Shown here one piece after another: positions 55,695-64,000 of a stretch of DNA of 64,000 bases (positions are counted from its first letter, which is position 1; the number at the start of each line of letters is the position of its first letter). The stretch is from Cylindrodendrum hubeiense (lineage: Eukaryota; Ascomycota; Sordariomycetes; Hypocreales; Nectriaceae), in the NCBI GenBank assembly GCA_014621425.1, contig JAANBB010000022.1, positions 62,001 through 126,000 of the forward strand, given 5' to 3'. Under the pieces are notes generated by a model, which had not been told where the DNA came from, searched no databases, and saw only the letters and a program-made list of their open reading frames with translations. The position numbers and the translations under genes are program-made.

Positions 55695-57320
55695 ATGGTG
55701 GGTTCATCCACTTCCCCTCTCCGATTCATCCTCGTGTACTAGCTGTATCCTGGCGAATAACACTGTTTGCATAGTTTCGTCGAAAGATCTTTTCGTCTAG
55801 ACATCGTCGGGTTAGCGATCAGCCCTCAGATGCCCAGCCATCTAAATCTCCTGGAGAACCGACCCAGCCACAATCCAAGAGTCTAGGAAGCGATGTCCCC
55901 GACGAGTCAACCGATCCAAGTGATTCCGTAGCAGTCCCTCTACCTTACCGAACGTCACCTACGTCTTCCAATATTAGCTCCTCCTCCCCGACCGTGACTA
56001 CAAGCGATGATCAAAGTCTAAATTCGCTGGGACTTTCCCTGCTCCATACCCCCAGGGATAAACAAGTGGCCGATATCATATTTGTTCATGGACTTGGAGG
56101 TTCCAGTAGGCTGACATGGTGCAAAAGTCGGAGGCTGGAGACCTTCTGGCCCCAGGAATGGCTTCCCAAGGACGAGGATTTATGCCACGCCAGGATCTTC
56201 ACCTTTGGATACAATGCAAAGTTCCGCTCGTCCACTCAGAGTTCAGGATTGAGCATCCCTGATTTTTCCAAGAACCTTCTGTACGACATGCTCTTTGCTA
56301 GAGATCTTCAAGGAGGTCCATTTAATATAGGCGAGGTTAATTCTTCTCTTCATGGAGTGCGATTCACAGCATTAACACCGAGTCACTACGGTTCCCATAG
56401 TGTTCGTAACCCATTCAATGGGAGGGCTAGTCTTCAAGAAGGTACCAATCACAACGCGTTCGTGGCTGCATATTGTCATGCCCTATTTTTCAATGTCACA
56501 CTAACCCACACCACCAAGGCATATCTCGATGCACAGCTGGATAATCGATATGCACCTTTGATGAACTCCACCAAAGCTGTCGTGTTCCTCTCAACACCTC
56601 ACCGGGGCTCGGACTTAGCGCCATATCTCAACCATGTTCTCTCAGTCAGTTTTAGCTCAACATCAAAGAAATACGTCGCCGAACTAAACGAATCGTCGTC
56701 TTTCCTTCGAACGGTCAACGAGCAGTTCCGTCATGTCGCCGCACAACTGCAAATATTTTCGTTCTATGAGACATTGAAAACTCCACTCGGCATGTTGTCT
56801 GCAGTATGTCACCGAGTCCAGCGATCTCCTTCATGAATAAACCATGCATCTGACTTTAAAATTGGTCTAGTAGATCCTGGACCCTGAGTCAGCGAAGTTA
56901 GGGTACCCTGGTGAGGTCTCGCGATCACTCAACGCGGATCACCAGGGCGTCTGCAAATTCGATAGTCCCCAAGATCCGAACTACCGCGTCATTCTTGGGG
57001 CCTTAAAGTCTCTTGTCTCATCATATCGCTCCACAGGTAGACTACTTAGCATCATGCATAAGTATTACCCTAACATTGAATAGATACTGAATCTGGCACT
57101 CGGGATATCGAAAGAATTCGGAGTTTGCTTTCCATGCCTGAAGCCATTGATCATGATCTTGATCTTTTCTGCGGTCGTCGTACCGAAGGAACTTGTCAAT
57201 GGCTTCTGGAACACGCCCAGGTCAGCGGTTGGCTCTTATCTCCATCGCGTCCAGAGGTTCTCATGCTTCACGGTCGACCTGGACGTGGAAAGTCTATTAT
57301 CGCATCCTTTCTAGTCCAAC

Positions 57321-57334
57321 ACCTTCGAGAACAT
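57321..57334 (+). repeat. Target-site duplication, left copy
   Basis: ACCTTCGAGAACAT, identical to 58514-58527 across the insertion. Confidence 0.85.
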
Positions 57335-57482
57335 CAACTCTCTCCTGTAAAAATTTCCCCTGATTAGCGGCTGTTAGCACTAGCGGGGAAAATTTTCACA
57401 GGCCCACCAAATCTGGCTGCTAAAGGTGCTGGTGCCCCTCAGGGCACTAACAGCACAATAAAGGAAGGATTGAGAGAGTTGA
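57334..57482. repeat. Hairpin and short inverted repeats at the left end of the insert
   Basis: TCAACTCTCTC (57334-57344) is the exact reverse complement of GAGAGAGTTGA (57472-57482). Nested inside, CTGTAAAAATTTCCCC (57345-57360) pairs with GGGGAAAATTTTCACAG (57385-57401) with one bulge. It could be a MITE-like unit nested in the insert, or a structured 5' end of the retroposon RNA. Confidence 0.6.
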
Positions 57483-58513
57483 CTTCCTTTACACAGCAGC
57501 CACAGCCACAGCCCAAGGGCTCCGGCTATGATCGAAGCCTATTGCCCTGACCGGCTGGGCAGCTATGATAGCAGCAGGGAAGTAGCACGGCCCGGGGGGG
57601 CCAACCGACACCGCTACGGCTCTTATACCTACTGTAATGCTGGCTAGACCGCAGCAGAGGGTATAGCTATCATAGCCAACAGCAATCACAGTACCAGCTT
57701 CAATCTAGGTGGGCTAAGGCTTCGGCCATAGCCTTCTGGCTCTGACCATAGATAGCCTTTTGGCTTTGACCTTTACCCTGACTTCCTGTCTCGGTCCTTA
57801 GGCGCATAAGGCTACCGTGTCTTAGCACCTGCTTAGGCCTCCGGGCCTGAGCTGCCTTGGCCTCCGGGCCTCGGCACCTAGGTGTGTAAGACCACTGTGT
57901 CTTAGCACCTGCCTCGGTCTCCGGGCCTGGGCTACTATGGCCTCCGGGTCTTAGATGCCTCGATCTACGGATCCTGGCTGTTAATCCAGGTCTGCAAGAA
58001 GTCACAGAATCGGGCTACTTGTAGGCATCAGGGTTCTGGTTAGATGGCCCTGATCAATGGATGCTGGCTGTAGTGGTTTTTCCCTCTATCTCTCGCGAGG
58101 TTTTCCCATCTACAGTTATTCCTATCATACAGATCCTGATTTCTGGAGATCTTGAAATGCCGGCAGGCAGGTATAGGAATGCTGGAGAATTCCAAGCTGG
58201 TTAATAAATATGGGTTGCTGATACCCGCCCTGACAATCCGCTGACGGATATCGGGCTTGAAATAATAGGTCAAATAGGGCTGCTTAATTGCTAGATGGAG
58301 GAGGAGGAAGGTTGTAGTCTAGGATTGTAGGCCCGAGCTATAGGCCTGTGGTGCCTATAGCTCTGGCCCTGGGGTACCGTATGTATCTAGGTTCCTTCAG
58401 CTGTTAATACCAGCCTAGCACGTCATCTTGCCCGTACGGGATTCTGTAGATATCTCTAGTTCTCTAGTAGCTATCTTCATGACGGTAATAATACAACAAC
58501 AACAACAACAACA
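57335..58513. mobile_element. Retroposon-like insertion (SINE-like or truncated LINE), 1,179 bp
   Basis: It lies inside the NACHT coding frame and is flanked by a 14-bp direct repeat. Its right end is a simple-repeat tail, AATAATACAACAACAACAAC..., next to the right repeat, as left by target-primed reverse transcription of a LINE or SINE in plus orientation. No reverse transcriptase or other long frame is present. The left end has a strong hairpin. Inside (57802-57955) is a roughly 79-bp tandem unit with GGCCTCCGGGCCT and TGTCTTAGCACCTGC. Its C+G-rich middle is unlike the flanks. The termini are not TG..CA, which argues against a solo LTR. Confidence 0.75.
57802..57955. repeat. Two tandem ~79-bp units inside the insert
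   Basis: GGCGCATAAGGCTACCGTGT...CTTAGCACCTGC...CTCCGGGCCT recurs as GTGTGTAAGACCACTGTGT...CTTAGCACCTGC...CTCCGGGCCT. Each unit itself holds two CCTCCGGG(C/T)CT boxes. Confidence 0.65.
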
Positions 58514-58527
58514 ACCTTCGAGAACAT
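58514..58527 (+). repeat. Target-site duplication, right copy
   Basis: ACCTTCGAGAACAT directly after the (CAA)n tail. The next codon (GGT, 58528) continues the NACHT frame that stopped before the insert. Confidence 0.85.
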
Positions 58528-61500
58528 GGTGCTGCCGTACAATACTTCTTCTTTCGGTCTGGTGATGAAACAAAACGAAGTATGGCAGCGCTGATAAGGA
58601 CCTTGGCTTTTCAAATTGCACAGCAGCTCCCATCCTTTCGCAAGTCGTTGAACGAGCTGGCTGATAGTGGCTACAAGCCCAAAGATGCAGAGTGGCGGTG
58701 GACATGGAAGAAACTATTTGTAAACCTCCTCTTTGAGATGAAATCCTCCCCCCCTCTTTACTGGATCATTGACGGCGTTGACGAGGCGAACTCACCCCAT
58801 TATCTTTTCGAGCTCCTCTCGGACCTGCACGTTTCCAAGATCCCTGTTAGGGTTCTTGTCACCACTCGATGGAGCCAGGCCCTTGTACCTGCGTTCGAAA
58901 GGACAAGTTCTAGAGTACCCTGCTTTACCATATCTATCGACAAAGATCTTACCGACATGAGGATCTACGTGGAAGAGGAGCTAAAATACAACAACTGGGG
59001 AAGTGACATCAAGGAGAAGGTCGTCCGGCAGGTTCTCGACAAATCCAATGATAGCTTTCTCTGGGTTCATCTGATGCTGGACGAGCTTCAGAATTGCAAT
59101 ACCGAGGACGATATTGCCGAGAGACTTCTCGAACTTCCGCTTGGGATGGATGGGCTGTACCGTCGCATGGAAGAGAACATATGCCAACTACGACGCGCCT
59201 CTGACAAGAACCTTGCCCGCCAACTGCTCATCTGGGCCATTCACACGCGCCGCGCGCTTGCGAGCGAAGAGCTTGAAGATCTGCTTGAGCCCGAGTTTGG
59301 CCGCCTTCTCGACATCTCTCAAACGATCAGTAGACTCTGTGGTTATTTCATTGTTATGGAAGGCAGCGACAAGATTGGGTTGATTCATCAGACCGCTCGC
59401 GAGTATCTTACAGCAACTTCGACCTTGCTATTTTTCTTTAGCGCGGCTACCGCGCACGGAGAACTGTTCGAGAAATCCATGGCATCTTTCTTGGACAAAG
59501 GTTTGCGGTCTAGGCTTCAGCGCACATCGCCGAAGTTGCTGAAGTATCGTGCAACGTCGTGGGCTTTTCATTTGGCTTCAACGGACCTGCTTGGAGAAGG
59601 AGACTTCGAGAAATCCGACCACCAGCTGGACCTATTGACCCAATTCTTCACAAAACCTCCTGTTCTTATTTGGATCCAAGTGTTAGCCTCGCTTGGCGAG
59701 CTCAGGGTGCTGATAGACGCATCCCAGGCTATGTATGCTTTTGTCAGGCGAAAGCGAAAGGCTGATGCCGCCAACGACCCAGTCATTCGAAGATTCGACG
59801 AGCTCGAAGTTCTCGAAGGTTGGTCACGCGACCTGCTGAAGATCCTCGGAAAATTCGGGGGCTCTCTATCCCGGGAGCCAGACATTATTTATACGAGCAT
59901 CGCACCGCTCTGCCCCATAACCTCCAGCATTTACAGGACTTTTGCAAAGCAGCAATCAAGCTCTTTGCAAGCAAGCAACCTCCCTGAGGACTGGGATGAT
60001 TGTCTTGCTAGAGTTTCCGTTGGTAACGAATGTGCAGCGAACCTGATATCTTGCTCCGGACGATACATTGCAGTGAGCAGTTCGAAGAGGACGATAACTG
60101 TGTGGGACTGCATCACATTTCAACAGGTACACGAGCTGGAGCATGGCGAGGCTGTTTCGGCAATGTGCTTTAGTTCTAAAGGTGATCGCCTGGCAACTTA
60201 CGGGCTCCATCATACCAAGATTTGGAGCTCACTGGCAGGAAAGCTTCTGCTGTCCATCCACAATCATCCAGATATACCAGCGCTTTGCCTCAAGTTCGTC
60301 GACAACGACACAACTATCATAATGGGATCAGGTCGCCGATGCGTATTGCGCTGCTCCCTCATCTCCGAGGAGCCCCATGTATGGAAAAATATCGACCCCC
60401 AACTCCTCAATGACGTCGAGTCTCATGAGGGTACATATCTCAATTCTCCTGCTGCACTGGCCATCAGCCCTGACGGTTCCAAAATTGCGGTGGCCTACAT
60501 AGGATTCCCTTTTTCAATCTGGTCAATTGACCAAGCCATACCTTTGAAACGTTTGACGCGACCACAAAAGCCCGGCCAACAATCTAATTCCCTACCGTTC
60601 GTCTTTAGGGTGTCCTGGCATCCTGGCGGTGACGAGATCCTGGGGATATTCATGGACGGCTACAGTTTCAAATTGAATGTCGTGGACGGATCATACCAGG
60701 AACAACCGCCTACCCCGGCTCAGATGCCGTCTAACATAATTTGCAGTCCAGACGGGCTTGTATATGCGATCTCTGGAGTCAGTGGGATAATCCGGCTTTT
60801 CGACTACCAAAGTTCCACCCTGATCTACCAACTGAACTCCGACGATTTAATCACCGATTTCTGCTTCAGCGATGATGGAAGAAAGCTTTACGACATTCGA
60901 GGCAGCCACTGCACAATATGGGGGCCAAATGCTCTCATGCGTCTAACCACCGTAGATGATGACCCGGCTCACAGTCAAGGGGTGGATGAAAGTATTCGAC
61001 AACCTCAAGTGGCTTCTGAAACGTTTATTGACAACTCGGTGCCAATTGTACTCATGTCTCCTGCACCACAAGGACATCTTGTTGGCTTCGGAAACGGGGA
61101 AGGCCTCGTGGAGTTGTTTGACTACGATACATCTGAGAGGATTCATGCTGGACAGACCGATTCTCACATGAGCATTGAATATCTGGTGTGGAGTGAGTGT
61201 GGCAATCGGGTTTGCTACTCAGAGCTGGGTGGTCGGCTCACTGTCGTCCAACTCGAACAGGGCAGCCATAACCGTCGTGCACGTCGAGTTGAGCGGTTCA
61301 AGCCGAAAATGGATGCTGAAGAAATCAACCAGATACTTTTCCTTCCAGGATCCAAGTCGCTTTTGGCATCATCGGCATCATCAGTTCAATATTGGTCTCT
61401 AGAACCGGCCCAGGTTAAGATGACCTTGCGCTTTGGACCATCGCTTCCCACTCGCAAATGGATTTCCCATCCCCGATCTCCTTATCACCTCTTGTCGATT

Positions 61501-62051
61501 ACTCCCAACAGCGTCTCGGTATACAAGCAGACCAACCTGGAGGAAGTGTCGATAATTGATCTCGAAACCCCCAGGAGTTCATCTGATACACTCCATCTCG
61601 ATCAAGCCCAGGCTGGAACGATAGACACTGCTAGAATTGAAGAAGAGGTCGATACTGTAACTCCTACTTTCATGAAGGGGCATGTATTGGTTAAGATATC
61701 TCGAACAACTTCTTCGCGCAAGCTGCCGCCCCGGTTCAGGATTTTCGATGCTGGGCATCTCCCAGTCACCACGATCTCCCCCATAGATGTCCCGGAGAGA
61801 ATTTCGAAAATGGTAGAGATGCTCTCAATGTTCTCCCTTCCGGCAAGTTGGTGTTTTTAGATCAGTCATTTTGGGTCTGCTCGTGGCACATTGGGGGCAC
61901 CGAAGAACTACAACGGCACTTCTTTATCCCGCGGGATTGGTTACCACTTCAAAGCCTTGGACTATTACAGATCACGTCTGCGGGAGCGATTCTTTGCCCA
62001 CGAAAAGGTTGTGTTTGCGTGATTCATAGCTCTCTCGGCTCAGTATTTTAG

Positions 62052-63089
62052 GAGTTGCAGGCTGCAAGGGTTCTATTTTGCGGCTGGCAATCTGGTTAGC
62101 AGTAAAAATTTCTCAAATATTAATATCTCCCAGACAAGCAACCTGGACAACCGCTTTTTTATGGGCTCAATGGGCTCCATGATTGCTGCTTTTGAATCGA
62201 TTCCATTCCACTAATTTACTAGTAGCATTGTGATTAAGTCAATCAGTGCTACCGCAAAACTTCGCGGATGTGCAAGTGAGACAACGAAAGGGAAGGCTGT
62301 AGCCAGCGGCTAAAGGTAAGAATTTCCTGGCGAGTATTTTGTTAAGGGGATAACGTATAGGGAGTTCAATGAGTTAAGGGGGGTGAGCAGATACATGATT
62401 TATTATAGCATGAAAAAAGTCTATGAGTGTTTTCACAACAACGCCCCTTAATTGAGTAGCTCATTTCTAGCCTTGTTGGTCTACACGACACCTCCCTAGT
62501 TCTGAAGCTATCGGGGATCACTTTCCCTGCCGATCTCGACAATTTCTCCATTTTACGACGGAATAATTATCAATCCTCTACGGAAATCGGCAATGATGGT
62601 CTCGTATCCTTTGTGGATTGTCGTTTCATCGCGCGCGCACACCCGTTAATAAAGTCCAGACGCGCTAAAGAATTCCCAGGGCTCCGGACACTCGGCCCAT
62701 TAACATGCGACGCTGCAGCCATCACCCCTGTTTCGGCAGAACCTGCGTCGCCCCAGATACGATTTACTTGTGACTATTCTCCCTTGACTTTCAGTTATAC
62801 TTTGAAACAGTTTGCAATGATTCGACTTTTGGTTCTGCTAGTGCCCGTCAAGCCCGGCACTCGAGCGTCGGTGATCCACCGTATCAGAAGAATGGCGATA
62901 ATGCGACACATCTCACGATAATTAAGGGAAGCTTTGTGGAACCTGGCTTAGCGATTACTCCACCAATGATACCAGAACAATGGTCCGGGATCGATAAGTT
63001 ATAACTAGAACAATTATGCTGTATCTTCTCGTTCATGCTCTTGAAGTTCAGCAAGTTCTACTTCTCAAGCATCAATACTCACAATCACA
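62052..63089. other. 1-kb intergenic region
   Basis: Between the NLR tail and the secreted-protein gene. A 102-codon frame at 62613-62921 has no domain. The right end is the promoter of the next gene. Nothing else is seen. Confidence 0.5.
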
Positions 63090-63943
63090 ATGCCTTCCTC
63101 CGCCCAGATCCTTTCGGCGCTGGCCGCTATGGCCGTTAACTCGGTCAATGCTGCCATGGGGCCTGCTTTCAGCACCGGTCCCGTCGCCACTGACTCCTTC
63201 ATTCGCGAGTCGACTTCCACCCTCGTCCTCCCCAACGTTCCCAGCGGTGGCTCTACCGATGCTGTCACTTCCCTCTGGGTTGGCATGGGTACTTCCAACG
63301 GTGACCTGATTCAGTCAATTGCCGACAACTGGCAGTCTAGCAGCTGGGAGATCTACGCCTATACTCTCCTGAAGACTGGAGGTAATTTTCATTCCTTTCC
63401 ATTATATTTCAATCAAGGCTTGTGATGTTAACTTAATGTCATTTAGACAACTCTCAAATGCCAGTTCAGGGCCCCTCTGGCTCTGCCGGCGAAAGCGACA
63501 AGATTACCATGCACTGTACGTACCGGCGCTCTTTCTGGCTGGCCTAGCAAGTAACCAAAGCTTATTGGAATAATTTGCAGACAAGTTCGACGACTCGACT
63601 GGTAACTACACTCAGACCGTCTCCGTTAACGGCAAGACTGTTTCCACTCTTTCTACCAGCGACGGCCATGCTCAGGGCTGGGGATCTGCTGTTGAGTGCG
63701 CTGAGGAGAACTGCGGTACCGTTGGCGCTCACTGTATGTTTATTCCCAAGTATTGAGTGTGAGAATTAGAACTGACAGCAATCAGCCTGGATCGACACCA
63801 AGATCATCTTGGATGTCGCCGACCCCAACTACATCAACACAATGGGCAAGGCCGAAGGTGTCACCGGCGATATGTCTACCAGCGATGGTGGAAAGACCTG
63901 GACTGTCACGACTATCAGCATCCCCAAGTGGAGCTTCTCTTAA
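63090..63943 (+). CDS. Small secreted protein, concanavalin-like / peptidase G1-like fold candidate
   Basis: Four exons (63090-63381, 63447-63515, 63581-63733, 63786-63943) give 223 residues. The first ~21 residues (AQILSALAAMAVNSVNA) form a signal peptide ending in a V-N-A site, so the product is secreted. STLVLPNVPSGGSTDAVTSLWVGMGT and the alternating beta pattern (WEIYAYTLL, DKITMHYKFDDSTGNYTQTVSVNG, TWTVTTISIPKW) recall fungal secreted jelly-roll proteins of the eqolisin/concanavalin superfamily. I do not see a convincing Gln/Glu catalytic pair, so protease activity is not claimed. There is one likely N-glycosylation site (NYT). Confidence 0.78.
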
Positions 63944-64000
63944 TCGAAGGCAGGTTTGCCCCAAGCTTCTCTCAAAGGCAGGGAGGTTTGCACCAGTATT

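Larger units (their letters stand above)
55695..62051 (+). pseudogene. Alpha/beta-hydrolase - NACHT - WD40-type NLR gene, split by an insertion
   Basis: A long NLR. A short first exon (55695-55733, tentative) and one from 55775 give a Ser/Pro-rich leader, then a lipase-like domain (IIFVHGLGGSSRLTW; nucleophile elbow THSMGG near 56410-56425; VVFLSTPHRGSDL). Introns 56442-56518, 56804-56873 and 57037-57083 are regular; the one near 56336-56390 lacks a clean acceptor (ACG where AG is expected). NACHT Walker A is LHGRPGRGKSIIASF (near 57268-57312) and Walker B is LYWIIDGVDEAN (58759-58794). A 1.18-kb insert sits between them. Beta-propeller repeats (TITVWDC, SPDGSKIAV, ICSPDGLVYAI) fill the rest. 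A one-base shift near 61820 cuts off a tail that continues in another frame to 62051. Such proteins act in fungal allorecognition and immunity. Confidence 0.85.

Noticed and set aside
57335..58513. Solo LTR as the identity of the insertion in the NLR gene
   Set aside because: The ends are not TG..CA and the 14-bp duplication is too long for LTR integration; the (CAA)n tail fits target-primed reverse transcription better.
57335..58513. A large intron instead of an insertion
   Set aside because: A 14-bp perfect direct repeat at the borders and no GT..AG ends at the frame-restoring positions make an intron unlikely.

Overview
This window looks like the genome of a filamentous ascomycete (Pezizomycotina; the gene content suits Sordariomycetes such as Hypocreales, but nothing here proves the order). 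The reasons are short introns of about 49-80 nt with GT..AG ends and CTAAC/CTGAC branch points, Zn2Cys6 and C2H2/fungal_trans regulators, PTH11-type rhodopsin-fold membrane proteins, a LaeA-like methyltransferase, NACHT-type NLR genes, and a repeat whose copies differ mainly by transitions, as repeat-induced point mutation (RIP) leaves. I saw no rRNA, tRNA, CRISPR array or bacterial-style operon.

Region 1 (1-38 kb) is metabolic and regulatory and mostly intact. It holds the tail of a DapA-family aldolase, an ACS-type MFS permease, a Zn2Cys6 regulator divergent from an SDR, a large four-segment membrane protein, an MDR oxidoreductase whose coding end overlaps that of a convergent C2H2/fungal_trans regulator, a protein kinase-ankyrin fusion, a rhodopsin-fold receptor candidate, a LaeA-like methyltransferase divergent from a class II aldolase, a dihydroxyacetone-synthase-type transketolase convergent with that aldolase, an arylsulfotransferase-family membrane protein, a second rhodopsin-fold protein, a BAHD-type acyltransferase, a frameshifted Zn2Cys6 regulator and a second SDR. 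No PKS, NRPS or terpene backbone enzyme is present, so the tailoring-type genes do not add up to a classic secondary-metabolite cluster.

Region 2 (39-62 kb) is an accessory block rich in NLR-type genes and wreckage. It holds a NACHT gene with two in-frame TAG codons, an older NACHT relic, a small four-span membrane protein, an amino-acid permease, an SRPK-like kinase with an altered catalytic loop, an MFS relic, and an alpha/beta-hydrolase-NACHT-WD40 gene. That last gene is split by a 1.18-kb retroposon-like insertion with a 14-bp target-site duplication and a (CAA)n tail; removing the insert with one copy of the duplication restores the reading frame exactly. Long gene-poor stretches separate these genes. 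The window closes with a small secreted protein.

The most distinctive theme is an apparent graveyard of NLR/allorecognition-type genes (three NACHT genes, each damaged in a different way), with a kinase-ankyrin gene further upstream whose repeats are nearly identical at DNA level. Exon joins were worked out by eye from splice signals and reading frame; none has been checked against transcripts.
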